From M3007 sp964550795 (GTDB taxonomy: Bacteria; Bacteroidota; Bacteroidia; Chitinophagales; Saprospiraceae): 64,000 nucleotides of DNA. Of this stretch, positions 16,708 to 25,409 are shown piece after piece. The notes beneath the pieces are model-generated. The model saw only the letters and a list, made by a program, of their open reading frames with translations. It was not told the DNA's origin and made no database searches. Position 1 is the stretch's first letter, and each line of letters starts with the position of its first letter. Both the position numbers and the translations under genes were made by a program. The stretch lies in contig CAZKBH010000001.1 in NCBI GenBank assembly GCA_964550795.1, positions 124,001 through 188,000 of the forward strand, read 5' to 3'.

Positions 16708-16958
16708 GATGGATTGGATATAGAAAGGTTTGTGTTAGGCGGGTTAGGCAAGAATTATTGTTCCAACTTTATGAAAATCAACGACTTAAGGCCTAGGATG
16801 CACCGCAAAAATGGACTACAACGAATTTCATTTGGCATAAGGCGGGGGCAAATTAGAGAATTTTTTGGGGCTGCAAACGAAAGATGCATGGAACAACCGT
16901 CACGTTGCCCAAATTTTTAGATTTTCCCAATACCTGATACCAAATAATTCGCCGAAAA

Positions 16959-17885
16959 TTAGAACCCCAGTTTCAAACTGTCGCGCAAAGGAAGGTGGGA
17001 GTTGTCATTTTCTCCCCAATAGGCGCTCATTCGGCTTGCTTTTAAAATGCCTTTACTCACTAGTTTACTTTCGTTGGTTTCCTCCCAACCCAAAATTTTA
17101 TGAGGAAAATTAGTTTCAAAACGAATGCGCAGTTCCCGTGGGATATCCGCATAAACCAATTTTAAAACACTTTCAAGATCCCCTTTTTCCAGGCTAAGCG
17201 CGGCATTTTGCGCAGTTTCGGGTTTGTGGCGCAAACGGGTATAAATGGCGGAAGGAATTACGCGCAAATTTCCTGTTGGAATTGCTGCAGGGTTGAGCCG
17301 TACCCGCGACCAAAGTTCATCTTCCAAAAGGCAAATCGGGAGCTTAATGTCTTGATCGCCTTCGCTTTCAAAATACGAGAATCCGCGGGAGCGGTACTCG
17401 TTTGATTCCAAATTATGCTGCAAAAAGACCTGTCCACACCAGTCTTGAACCGAACAAGTGCTTTTTAAAGTAGGCTGTCCGCTGATCGGTGTAAAAACGG
17501 ACTGCATGATGGCGTAATCGTAAATGCCCGTGTTAAAACTACGCAGCAAATTGAGTTTCAAAACCGGAACCCGATCCTGCCCGGCAGCGGCGGCATCGTC
17601 CAGTTTTACTTGTTTTGTACTTGAAAAGTCTTCCGTTACGAAAATATTGACCTGTTCGGCGGCACGGATTTCTCCATAACGTTCTTGTGTGACGTCGTAA
17701 CTGCAAATTTCTGCTTTACCAGCATACCAGTAATCACTGAAACCATTCGAGAGCGAAATTGCTTGTGGGGCAGGTTTTTTTTCGGTGGTGTTGGCTGGAA
17801 TTGCGCGCTGTTCGGAAGCGTCCGTGCATTGTTGTGCGGGAAACACCGCTGCGGTAAGTAGGGATGCGTAGAGCAAGTGTTTCAT
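16959..17885 (-). CDS. Conserved Bacteroidota exported protein (often labelled 'septum formation inhibitor Maf')
   Basis: A 308-residue protein starting MKHLLYASLLTAAVFPAQQC, a signal peptide ending near a Cys that is not a strong lipobox. Recognisable blocks include YWYAGKAEICSYDVTQERYG, VLKLNLLRSFNTGIYDY, SVQDWCGQVFLQ and LLEDELWSRVRLNP. From memory these match Bacteroidota proteins called septum formation inhibitor Maf in databases; they show no resemblance to the real Maf nucleotide pyrophosphatase, so that name is probably wrong. The open frame continues 54 codons upstream into the folE end, but the ATG before the signal peptide is preferred. It lies 35 bp after folE and may be cotranscribed. 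Confidence 0.75.
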   Translation of the reverse strand: MKHLLYASLLTAAVFPAQQCTDASEQRAIPANTTEKKPAPQAISLSNGFSDYWYAGKAEICSYDVTQERYGEIRAAEQVNIFVTEDFSSTKQVKLDDAAAAGQDRVPVLKLNLLRSFNTGIYDYAIMQSVFTPISGQPTLKSTCSVQDWCGQVFLQHNLESNEYRSRGFSYFESEGDQDIKLPICLLEDELWSRVRLNPAAIPTGNLRVIPSAIYTRLRHKPETAQNAALSLEKGDLESVLKLVYADIPRELRIRFETNFPHKILGWEETNESKLVSKGILKASRMSAYWGENDNSHLPLRDSLKLGF

Positions 17886-17920
17886 AAAGAATCGTTTATA
17901 AAGGTCGGTGAAATGATAGT

Positions 17921-18520
17921 CTAATGGAGCTTGCTTCCAATCAAACGCAGAAACTCGCTTCGGGTCTCGTTTTTTAAAAATTGGCCCGTGAATGCAGAAG
18001 TTGTGGTAAGCGAATTCTGTTTTTGCACCCCGCGCATCATCATACACATGTGGTGTGCTTCGATGACAACGGCCACGCCCAGTGGTTGCAAGGTGTCCTG
18101 AATGACATCGCGGATTTCAATGGTCAGGCGTTCCTGGACTTGCAGGCGACGGGCAAAAACATCTACCACGCGCGGAATTTTGCTTAAACCAACAATTCGC
18201 CCATTCGGGATGTAAGCCACATGCGCTTTTCCAAAAAAAGGTAAAATGTGATGCTCGCACAAGGAATAAACTTCAATGTCTTTGACCAGCACCATCTCGC
18301 TGTAATCTTCCTGGAACATAGCGGAACGCAATATTTCAGCGGCATCCTGACCATATCCCTGTGTAAGAAACTGCATGGCTTTGGCCGCGCGTTCGGGCGT
18401 TTTGAGCAGTCCTTCGCGGGTTGCATCTTCACCCAGGCCATTCAGAATGTCTTGATAATCATTGCTCAGTCGCTCCGTGAGTGCTGGGTCGTCGTACTGC
18501 TCTTGTTTTGTATATGCCAT
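17921..18520 (-). CDS. folE: GTP cyclohydrolase I
   Basis: A 199-residue cytosolic enzyme that converts GTP to dihydroneopterin triphosphate, the entry to folate, queuosine and biopterin pathways. Hallmarks are EVYSLCEHHILPFFGKAHVAY, containing the zinc-binding Cys and His pair, GLSKIPRVV, and the catalytic EAHHMCMMMRGV segment, which supplies the second zinc Cys and active-site His. The ATG at 18518-18520 begins one base after the stop codon of the upstream PTPS/QueD gene, so the two are tightly coupled; FolE makes the substrate of its neighbour. Confidence 0.96.
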   Translation of the reverse strand: MAYTKQEQYDDPALTERLSNDYQDILNGLGEDATREGLLKTPERAAKAMQFLTQGYGQDAAEILRSAMFQEDYSEMVLVKDIEVYSLCEHHILPFFGKAHVAYIPNGRIVGLSKIPRVVDVFARRLQVQERLTIEIRDVIQDTLQPLGVAVVIEAHHMCMMMRGVQKQNSLTTTSAFTGQFLKNETRSEFLRLIGSKLH

Positions 18521-18521
18521 T

Positions 18522-18938
18522 TTATTCTCCGAAATACTCGGCGTAAATCGTCTCCGTTTCCCAAAGTTTAATTGCGTGTAGTTTGCAAGAAAAACCTTCG
18601 AGTGCGGGCGCGATGCGATGCCAAATGAGCATAACAAGATTCTCCGTGGTAGGTTGAAGCCCGGGAGGGATAAATTCCACGTCCAAGTTAAGGTTGCTGT
18701 GGTCAAGGTGCTCAATGACTTGTTCCCGGATGATTTCACTGAGTTTTTTCACGTCCATAATAAAGCCTGTGTCTGGGTCAGGCATTCCTTTGATGGTAAC
18801 GTGAAGGTTGTAGTTGTGTCCATGCCAGTTCTTATTGGAACATTTTCCAAATACGGCACGGTTTTGTTCTTCAGACCAAGTATCCACCCAAAGTTTGTGG
18901 GCGGCGTTGAAACGTTCTATTCTGGTGATGTAAACCAT
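18522..18938 (-). CDS. 6-pyruvoyl-tetrahydropterin synthase / 6-carboxytetrahydropterin synthase family (PTPS/QueD)
   Basis: A 138-residue enzyme acting on dihydroneopterin triphosphate. Zinc ligands are visible at FNAAHKLW and HGHNY. The catalytic Cys lies in FGKCSNKNWHGHNY, five residues before HGH. That spacing resembles animal-type PTPS more than E. coli QueD, where three residues separate Cys from HGH, so a biopterin-type product is possible alongside queuosine. LDHSNLN and PTTENLVM are also typical. It is first in a PTPS-folE(-exported protein) cluster with an exact TAnnTTTG box 45 bp upstream. Confidence 0.9.
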   Translation of the reverse strand: MVYITRIERFNAAHKLWVDTWSEEQNRAVFGKCSNKNWHGHNYNLHVTIKGMPDPDTGFIMDVKKLSEIIREQVIEHLDHSNLNLDVEFIPPGLQPTTENLVMLIWHRIAPALEGFSCKLHAIKLWETETIYAEYFGE

Positions 18939-18982
18939 TCTCTTTCAGTATGTTTGCGCTAAATCGTTCGAATTTCGACGCG

Positions 18983-18990
18983 CAAAATTA
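18983..18990 (-). promoter_or_regulatory. -7 promoter box for the PTPS-folE cluster
   Basis: On the minus strand this reads TAATTTTG, an exact match to the Bacteroidota -7 consensus TAnnTTTG, 45 bp before the PTPS/QueD start codon. A -33 TTG at the right spacing was not evident. Confidence 0.5.
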
Positions 18991-19150
18991 AGGGTAAAGT
19001 TTGGTACCTTGGTGTGGTGGTTTAATCCCACAACCTGGTGTTTTTATCTAAAATTAAATCGTACGCGTTTGATTAGCGTTTTTTTTGCTGCTTATTACTC
19101 GCGTTTAGGGTGCAGGATGGACCCCGAAATCACTTGGTTTGCAACAAAAT

Positions 19151-20197
19151 ATGAAGACCCGCAGCTTACTTGACCGCATCTACGCGTTCCTCAACCAGCG
19201 GCCTGTGTATCACGGGTTGTTCTGGTTGGCGCTTTACGGCACTATGATTGGAACCAGTTTGCGGCAGGGAATTAGCCTCAGTACCACCTTGTGCAACGAA
19301 ACGATTCAGGCACTTTTTTTTGCAGCACTGGTTTATTTCAATCTTTTATACCTGATTCCCAACTACTTAGCGCGGCATGCATTTATTTATTTTGGACTGG
19401 TTTTAGCCGCCTGCGCCATCGTAACGCCGATTGAGGTTTTGGTTTTGTATCTGTTTTATGCAGACTCCCCGGATTATCAGGCCAATGTGGTGGATCAACA
19501 GGTGCGCATCTATTTGGGCAATGTTTTTGTAACGATTCTTGCCACTGTCTTGCGGGTTATCATGGATTGGTGGCGTTACCAAAATGAAAAACAGGTGCTG
19601 CTCACCCAAACCATGCAGTCTGAACTGCGTTTTTTGAAAAGCCAGATCAACCCGCATTTTTTGTTCAATACCTTGAACAATCTCTACGCCCTTACCCTTA
19701 AAAAAAGCGAAAAAGCGCCCGAAATTGTCCTTAAATTAGCTGAAATCATGCGTTACATGCTTTACGAATGCAATGAACGCCGGGTACATCTCTCTAAGGA
19801 AATCCACTATCTGTACAATTATCTGGACCTCGAACGGCTCAGGCAACCCAATGAAGCAGACATCCGCTTCGTAGTGGAAGGGCACGTGAGCGAACAATTG
19901 GTTGCGCCACTGATGTTTGTGCCGTTTGTGGAAAACAGTTTTAAACACGGTTTGAACCACGCCACCACAGGCGGTTATGTGCGCATCCGCTTATCCGTAC
20001 AAGGAGAAGACCTTGAATTTTTTATCGAAAACAGTAAAGTGGATCAAATGCCCCGGCCAAATCACCCCCGAAGCGGCGGCATTGGGTTAAATAATGTGCG
20101 CCAAAGACTCCAGATTCTTTATCCGGAAAATCACGATCTCGAGATCGTGGACGAGCCGAATCGGTACGCAGTGACGCTGCGATTGAAGATGGTGTAG
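19151..20197 (+). CDS. LytS/YehU-type sensor histidine kinase
   Basis: A 348-residue membrane kinase. About four hydrophobic helices occupy residues 20-145, followed by a short coiled linker and the His_kinase domain of the LytS class with FLKSQINPHFLFNTLNNLYAL, where the His after NP is the predicted phosphorylation site. The ATPase region has FVENSFKHGL (N box) and GGIGLNNVRQRL (G box). A TTG 12 bp upstream is in frame, but the ATG at 19151 is the better start. These kinases normally act with a LytTR response regulator, usually adjacent; none is present here, so it is an orphan within the window. The signal sensed is unknown. Confidence 0.9.
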   Translation: MKTRSLLDRIYAFLNQRPVYHGLFWLALYGTMIGTSLRQGISLSTTLCNETIQALFFAALVYFNLLYLIPNYLARHAFIYFGLVLAACAIVTPIEVLVLYLFYADSPDYQANVVDQQVRIYLGNVFVTILATVLRVIMDWWRYQNEKQVLLTQTMQSELRFLKSQINPHFLFNTLNNLYALTLKKSEKAPEIVLKLAEIMRYMLYECNERRVHLSKEIHYLYNYLDLERLRQPNEADIRFVVEGHVSEQLVAPLMFVPFVENSFKHGLNHATTGGYVRIRLSVQGEDLEFFIENSKVDQMPRPNHPRSGGIGLNNVRQRLQILYPENHDLEIVDEPNRYAVTLRLKMV

Positions 20198-20202
20198 GGT
20201 TT

Positions 20203-20330
20203 AGAGTTATGAGTTAGGAGTTATGAGTTGAGAGTTATGAGTTGAGAGTTATGAGTTATGAGGAAAGGGCATATCCAACTCCTAACTCATAACTTATAAC
20301 TCCTAACTCATAACTCCTAACTCCTAACTC
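20203..20330. repeat. Inverted array of 7-nt repeats between convergent genes
   Basis: The left half is a degenerate tandem array of the heptamer NGAGTTA (20203-20264). After a short AT-rich spacer the complement runs back (20275-20330) as CTAACTC/ATAACTC units. The two halves can form a long imperfect stem. It fills the space between the histidine-kinase stop codon and lpdA, and the last unit supplies part of the lpdA stop codon. A transcription-end role is plausible. Confidence 0.85.
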
Positions 20331-21726
20331 ACAAATGTATCACCTCCCCATACGCCGCTGCCGCCGCTTCCATAATAGCTTCGCTCATGGTAGGGTGGGG
20401 GTGGATGGATTTGATGATTTCGTGGCCGGTGGTTTCGAGTTTGCGGGCAACCACAATTTCTGCGATCATTTCGGTCACGTTGGCACCAATCATGTGTGCG
20501 CCGAGTAATTCGCCGTATTTTTTGTCAAAAATCAGCTTGACAAAACCCTCCGAGTGGCCCGATGCTTTGGCTTTTCCGCTGGCAACGAAGGGGAATTTAC
20601 CCACTAAAAGTTCGTAGCCAGCATCTTTTGCAGCCTGCTCTGTGTAACCAACCGACGCAATTTCCGGCGAGCAATAGGTACAGCCCGGGATATTGTTGTA
20701 GTCAATGGGTTCCGGGTGATGCCCCGCAATTTTTTCAACACAGGTAATCGCTTCCGCACTCGCAACGTGGGCCAGTGCCTGGGTGGCCAGCACGTCGCCA
20801 ATGGCGTAAATGCCGGGCACATTGGTCTGGAAATAATCGTCCACTTTGATGTAACCGCGGTCGGTGGTAACGCCCAGGTCTTCCAGCCCGATATTTTCAG
20901 TATTAGGGGTAACGCCGGCGGCACTGAGCACCACATCACAAAGAATGGTCTCTGTTTTGCCGTCTTTGCGGTTTTTCATGTTCACCTTAACTTCCTTCCC
21001 GCTGGTATCCACGCTTTCAACCGCCCAGCCACCGTAAATTTTGAATCCTTTTTTGGCGTAAAGTTTGCCCAGCTCCTTGGAAATATCCGGGTCCTCCCGT
21101 GGCACGAGACCCTGTTCCATAAATTCAACGATACTGACTTCTGTTCCGATACTGTGGTAGAAATAGCCAAATTCCACCCCAATGGCACCCGCGCCGACCA
21201 CAACCAAACGTTTTGGCTGACTTTCGAGGCTCATGGCCTTGCGATATTCGATTACTTTTTTGCCGTCAATTTTAAGGTTAGGCAATTCTTTTGCCCGCCC
21301 TCCCGTGGCGACCATAATATGTTTAGCGGTGTAGTCGGTTGTTTTACCCTCGGCATCCGTGACCATCACTTTGGGGCCTTTTGCAAGTTTTGCAGTTCCC
21401 ATGATGACGGTGATTTTGTTCTTTTTCATCAAGAACTGGATGCCTTTGCTCATTCCGTCGGCTACGCCACGGCTGCGTTTAATCATGCTGCCAAAATCAG
21501 CCTCTGGTTTGCCAACTTTGATGCCGTATTCTTCTGCATGGTTCAGATAATCAAACACTTGTGCGCTTTTGAGCAGTGCTTTGGTGGGAATACAGCCCCA
21601 GTTGAGACAGATTCCGCCCAGGCTTTCGCGTTCAACGATGGCGACGTTCATACCTAGTTGGGAGGCACGTATGGCAGCTACATACCCGCCCGGGCCGCTA
21701 CCGATGACAATCAAATCAAAGTTCAT
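20329..21726 (-). CDS. lpdA: Dihydrolipoamide dehydrogenase (E3)
   Basis: A 465-residue FAD enzyme that reoxidises the lipoyl groups of 2-oxoacid dehydrogenase complexes or the glycine cleavage system using NAD+. Features in order: FAD-binding VIGSGPGGYVAAIRA, the redox-active disulfide GGICLNWGCIPTKALL (C40, C45), NAD-binding VVGAGAIGVEFGYF, a second FAD contact YAIGDV, and the dimer-interface catalytic pair H444/E449 in HPHPTMSE. Length and motifs are complete. It has its own exact -7 box 26 bp upstream, so it is probably monocistronic; its partner E1 and E2 subunits are not in the window. Confidence 0.96.
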   Translation of the reverse strand: MNFDLIVIGSGPGGYVAAIRASQLGMNVAIVERESLGGICLNWGCIPTKALLKSAQVFDYLNHAEEYGIKVGKPEADFGSMIKRSRGVADGMSKGIQFLMKKNKITVIMGTAKLAKGPKVMVTDAEGKTTDYTAKHIMVATGGRAKELPNLKIDGKKVIEYRKAMSLESQPKRLVVVGAGAIGVEFGYFYHSIGTEVSIVEFMEQGLVPREDPDISKELGKLYAKKGFKIYGGWAVESVDTSGKEVKVNMKNRKDGKTETILCDVVLSAAGVTPNTENIGLEDLGVTTDRGYIKVDDYFQTNVPGIYAIGDVLATQALAHVASAEAITCVEKIAGHHPEPIDYNNIPGCTYCSPEIASVGYTEQAAKDAGYELLVGKFPFVASGKAKASGHSEGFVKLIFDKKYGELLGAHMIGANVTEMIAEIVVARKLETTGHEIIKSIHPHPTMSEAIMEAAAAAYGEVIHL

Positions 21727-21751
21727 GTTGTGGTTTTATTTAAAAAGCGCG

Positions 21752-21759
21752 CAAAGGTA
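21752..21759 (-). promoter_or_regulatory. -7 promoter box for lpdA
   Basis: The minus strand reads TACCTTTG, an exact match to TAnnTTTG, 26 bp before the lpdA start codon and within the 65-bp gap after fhs. Confidence 0.55.
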
Positions 21760-21791
21760 GTTTGATGTGCAAAATTGCTCTTTGAAAAAAG

Positions 21792-23465
21792 CTAGAACAA
21801 GCCCACTACTTTTCCGTTCTCGTCAATATCAATTTTTTCAGAAGAAGGCACTTTGGGCAAACCAGGCATGGTCATAATATCGCCGCAAATCATCACGACA
21901 AACTCCGCGCCGGCAGAAAGCCGCACCGAGCGGATATTGATTACGTGGTCGGAAGGCGCTCCCAGCAGTTTGGGATTGGTAGAGAAGGAATATTGTGTTT
22001 TTGCAACACAAACGGGGTAATGTCCGTAGGTTTCCTGCAATTTTTCAATCTGTTTGCGCACATCTGCATCGGCCGTAATATCGCTGGCCCCATAAATTTT
22101 GGTGGCAATGGCCTTCATCTTCTCCCACAAAGTTTGTGAATCTTCGTACAGGAATTTAAAATTCTTGCCGCCGTTTTCGGTTAGTTCTACCACCTTGCGG
22201 GCCAAATCTTCCGCGCCTTTTCCACCCTCTGCCCAGTGCCGCGCTACGACCACGGGCACCCCATGAGGCTCGAGTTTTTGCCGCAGGAGATTAATTTCAG
22301 CTTCGGTATCAAAGGTGAAATGGTTGATAGAAACCACACAGGGCAGGCCGAAATGCTCGCGGATGTTGCGTACGTGGCGCTCCAGGTTGGTAAATCCGGC
22401 TTCCAGTGCGGGCAGATTTTCCTGATTCAGTTCCTTTAGATCGCAGCCTCCGTTGTACTTCAGCGCGCGCAGCGTTGCCACGAGCACCACGGCATCCGGA
22501 CGCAGGCCGGATTTCCTACATTTAATGTCTATGAACTTTTCTGCCCCAAGGTCCGCTCCAAAACCAGCTTCTGTGACCACATAATCAACCAGTTTCAGCG
22601 CGTTTTTGGTTGCGGTGACCGAGTTACAGCCATGTGCAATGTTTGCAAACGGGCCACCGTGAATGAAGGCAGGCGTATGTTCAAGGGTCTGAACGAGGTT
22701 TGGCTTAATGGCATCTTTCAACAAAACGGTCATAGCACCATGCGCGTTCAAATCGCGGGCCGTCACCGGGCGACGGTCACGAGTGTAGCCGACGACAATA
22801 TTGCCAAGTCGTTCTTTCAAATCTGCCAAAGAGGTAGCCAGGCAAAAAATCGCCATGACTTCAGAGGCGACCACAATATCAAAACCATCTTCACGGGCAT
22901 ATCCGTTGGCGGTGCCGCCCAGACCAACGACTATATCCCGCAAGGCCCGGTCGTTCATGTCCACCACCCGTTTCCAGGTGATTCTGCGGACGTCAATTCC
23001 GAGTGTGTTTCCCTGATGGATGTGGTTGTCTAGCAAAGCAGCCAAGAGGTTATTGGCCAGGGCAATGGCGTTAAAATCGCCGGTGAAATGCAAGTTAATG
23101 TCCTCCATTGGGACCACCTGGGCATAACCGCCGCCTGCCGCGCCGCCTTTCATGCCAAATACCGGGCCGAGGCTGGGTTCGCGCAGGCAAATCATGGCTT
23201 TTTTGCCGATCTTGCTCAATCCGTCGCCGAGGCCAACCGTGGTGGTGGTTTTTCCTTCCCCGGCGGGCGTTGGGCTGATGGCGGTGACGAGTATGAGTTT
23301 GCTGCCGGGACGTGTGGGTAGTTGATCGAGGTAGGCAAGGTCAACCTTTGCTTTGTAGTGGCCGTAGGGTTCAAGCGCTTCGTCGGGGATGCCGAGTTTT
23401 TCTTGAGCGAGGCCAACGATGCGTTTTGGGGTGGCTAGCTGAGCGATTTCAATGTCAGAAATCAT
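21792..23465 (-). CDS. fhs: Formate-tetrahydrofolate ligase
   Basis: A 557-residue cytosolic enzyme that makes 10-formyl-THF from formate, ATP and THF, feeding purine and one-carbon metabolism. The P-loop-like TPAGEGKTTTT (residues 66-76) and LREPSLGPVFGMKGGAAGGG are family hallmarks, and the length is normal. It extends to a typical C terminus (GDIMTMPGLPKVP). It is transcribed toward lpdA; E3 also serves the glycine cleavage system, another one-carbon source, but no other gene of that route is present, so the link is only suggestive. Confidence 0.97.
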   Translation of the reverse strand: MISDIEIAQLATPKRIVGLAQEKLGIPDEALEPYGHYKAKVDLAYLDQLPTRPGSKLILVTAISPTPAGEGKTTTTVGLGDGLSKIGKKAMICLREPSLGPVFGMKGGAAGGGYAQVVPMEDINLHFTGDFNAIALANNLLAALLDNHIHQGNTLGIDVRRITWKRVVDMNDRALRDIVVGLGGTANGYAREDGFDIVVASEVMAIFCLATSLADLKERLGNIVVGYTRDRRPVTARDLNAHGAMTVLLKDAIKPNLVQTLEHTPAFIHGGPFANIAHGCNSVTATKNALKLVDYVVTEAGFGADLGAEKFIDIKCRKSGLRPDAVVLVATLRALKYNGGCDLKELNQENLPALEAGFTNLERHVRNIREHFGLPCVVSINHFTFDTEAEINLLRQKLEPHGVPVVVARHWAEGGKGAEDLARKVVELTENGGKNFKFLYEDSQTLWEKMKAIATKIYGASDITADADVRKQIEKLQETYGHYPVCVAKTQYSFSTNPKLLGAPSDHVINIRSVRLSAGAEFVVMICGDIMTMPGLPKVPSSEKIDIDENGKVVGLF

Positions 23466-23556
23466 AGAAGGAAGTTAAAAATTAAAAGAGGGGGCAAGAT
23501 ACAGAAAGGAATGTTTTTACGCCCTACTGTAGCGAATTCTGTCAAATTTCATTTTT

Positions 23557-23582
23557 AAAAACCCGATTCTTGGGGTTTTTTT
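23557..23582 (+). terminator. Terminator-like hairpin in the leader region of the first CotH gene
   Basis: AAAAACCC (23557-23564) and GGGTTTTT (23573-23580) form a stem that ends in a T run, about 105 bp before the CotH start. It lies between divergent genes, so it does not end a known plus-strand gene; it could attenuate the CotH leader or be incidental. The stem has only three G-C pairs. Confidence 0.35.
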
Positions 23583-23685
23583 GGGCATTCGCAACTACAA
23601 TGCAAGCACGTTTATTCAATTTACTACATTGTCCGTATCATTGCCCTCGTTTTCTGATAAGCACATACTGTTTCAAAACCCGAGC

Positions 23686-25311
23686 ATGAAAAAATTACTT
23701 TTCTACATCGTTTTTCTACTTCCTGGGGCGCTCCTCGCCCAACTTTCGACGGGCAGCCCGGTTGCCCGTCCATTATTTGATAAAAAGACAGTTGGCGAAG
23801 TCCGACTGATTTTATCCACACCTGATTGGGTGAACGCTTTGGATTCCTTGAGAATTTATGGAACAAATGCCATGCCCGCCACTGTCGTGATTGACGGCAC
23901 ACGTTATGAAGGGGCGTCTGTTCGCTTTCGAGGGGATAAGTCTTATGCTAAGGGGTTAAAAAGGAACCCTTTCAGCATCAAGCTGAATACTTCCAACCCG
24001 GAGCAAAACCACCAAGGCTATACTGCACTCAAACTTTCCGCTGCGGTGCGTGATCCAAGTATGGCCCGTGAAATGTTGTTCCACGAAATTGCCTCAAAGT
24101 ACATGCCGTCTTCTCAAACGGCCTACACTAAATTGTTCGTCAATGACGAATACATTGGCGTTTTTGTAAATATTGAAAGTATTGACAAGCAGTTTTTTGA
24201 GGCAAATTTTGGCGATGCTAGAGGCGCTGCATTCAAGGCTGGTGTTGACTACAAACCGGAGAATCTACCTCCAACTTGCAAAGTGAATATATTTGGGTCA
24301 TTGGAGTACGAAGACAATCTGGACTGCTACAAAGGCAATTTCGAAATCAATGCCCGTGGCGGTTGGACGGAGCTGCAAGAGCTCACGCGCAAACTCGGGC
24401 AGGAGCCGGCCAATGTTGGCCAAGTGCTTGATGTAGACCGCGCACTATGGATGCTCGCACTGAACAATGTGATGGTAAACCTGAGCAGTTATTCAGGGAA
24501 TTACAGCGTAAACTATTACCTCTATCGGGATGCAAACAGTCGCTTTCAGCCCATCCATTGGGACTTGAATCTGGCTTTTGGCAGCTACAAAAACACGGGC
24601 AGCGGCAGTGACCTCAACCTTAAAGCCTTGCAGACACTTGATCCGCTTTTGCACGAGGACAATCTTTATAAACCGCTCATTAGCCAACTGCTGAAGGAGC
24701 CGCTTTATCGAAAGATCTATCTTGCACACATTCGGCAGATCAACGAGGAAAATTTCCTGAATGGTTCGTACGAAAAACGCGCACAGGAACTCCGAGGCAT
24801 GATTGTGTTGCCATTCAACGACGATAAGTACAAAACCTACAGTTACGACGACTTCCAGAATAGTCTGAGCCGTACCGTGGGTAAAAAAAGTAAAATCCCG
24901 GGACTTACTGAACTGATGGACAAACGCGCACGATACTTGAAATTACACCCTGAATTGACGAAACTTCCACCTGCGGTGTCGGACGTTTCGGTTAAAGGCC
25001 GCGGCAAATTTGAAAATCAAAAAGTGAATTCTTTCCATGTCAGTGCGCGCGCCGATAAATATCCGCTTCGGATGTACCTCTACTACCGCTTTAATGACAA
25101 AGAGGCCTATACTGTAACGCCAATGTCGGAAGAAAATACGCCAGGGCTTGCTGCGGGCGTTAAGGCATTTGCTGCTGATATAGATGCCAAAACTCAAGAC
25201 GCTGTGTTGGATTATTATATTCTTGCAGAGAATGTGGGAGCGGTTGATTTCTTCCCGGCGAATTACACCAAACAGCCATTCAAGATTAAATTGAGTGAAC
25301 TGAACAAGTAA
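23686..25311 (+). CDS. CotH kinase family protein, exported (copy 1)
   Basis: A 541-residue protein starting with signal peptide MKKLLFYIVFLLPGALLAQ. It carries the CotH atypical protein-kinase fold: GASVRFRGDKSYAKG near residue 80, LKLSAAVRDPSMAREMLFHEIA, YIGVFVNIESID, LWMLALNNVMVNLSSYSGN and the metal-site segment PIHWDLNLAFGS. A C-terminal beta-rich domain resembles a YYRFNDKEAYTVTPMSE-type sandwich. CotH proteins phosphorylate spore or surface proteins; here the target is presumably extracytoplasmic. The open frame begins 35 codons earlier but the ATG before the signal peptide is preferred. It is followed by a terminator and a paralogue. Confidence 0.9.
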   Translation: MKKLLFYIVFLLPGALLAQLSTGSPVARPLFDKKTVGEVRLILSTPDWVNALDSLRIYGTNAMPATVVIDGTRYEGASVRFRGDKSYAKGLKRNPFSIKLNTSNPEQNHQGYTALKLSAAVRDPSMAREMLFHEIASKYMPSSQTAYTKLFVNDEYIGVFVNIESIDKQFFEANFGDARGAAFKAGVDYKPENLPPTCKVNIFGSLEYEDNLDCYKGNFEINARGGWTELQELTRKLGQEPANVGQVLDVDRALWMLALNNVMVNLSSYSGNYSVNYYLYRDANSRFQPIHWDLNLAFGSYKNTGSGSDLNLKALQTLDPLLHEDNLYKPLISQLLKEPLYRKIYLAHIRQINEENFLNGSYEKRAQELRGMIVLPFNDDKYKTYSYDDFQNSLSRTVGKKSKIPGLTELMDKRARYLKLHPELTKLPPAVSDVSVKGRGKFENQKVNSFHVSARADKYPLRMYLYYRFNDKEAYTVTPMSEENTPGLAAGVKAFAADIDAKTQDAVLDYYILAENVGAVDFFPANYTKQPFKIKLSELNK

Positions 25312-25329
25312 GATCATAAATTTTTTTTC

Positions 25330-25378
25330 AGGGCTGATTTATTCAGATTCATAGCTTGAGTCTGTTTAAATCAGCCCT
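25330..25378 (+). terminator. Terminator between the two CotH genes
   Basis: A perfect 12-bp outer stem (25330-25341 with 25367-25378) has an additional inner stem (CAGATTC with GAGTCTG, one mismatch). Eight T precede it and TTATTTC follows, so it could end transcription in either direction. It implies that copy 2 has its own promoter. Confidence 0.7.
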
Positions 25379-25409
25379 TATTTCAGGTAAAAACTAGTGG
25401 TTTAAGATT

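Noticed and set aside
16708..16958. Small plus-strand ORF (68 codons) before the coiled-coil gene
   Set aside because: No conserved features, no plausible start signal, and composition like non-coding DNA.
16959..17885. Calling this gene Maf (nucleotide pyrophosphatase/septum inhibitor)
   Set aside because: It has a signal peptide and none of the Maf motifs; the database label is probably an inherited error.
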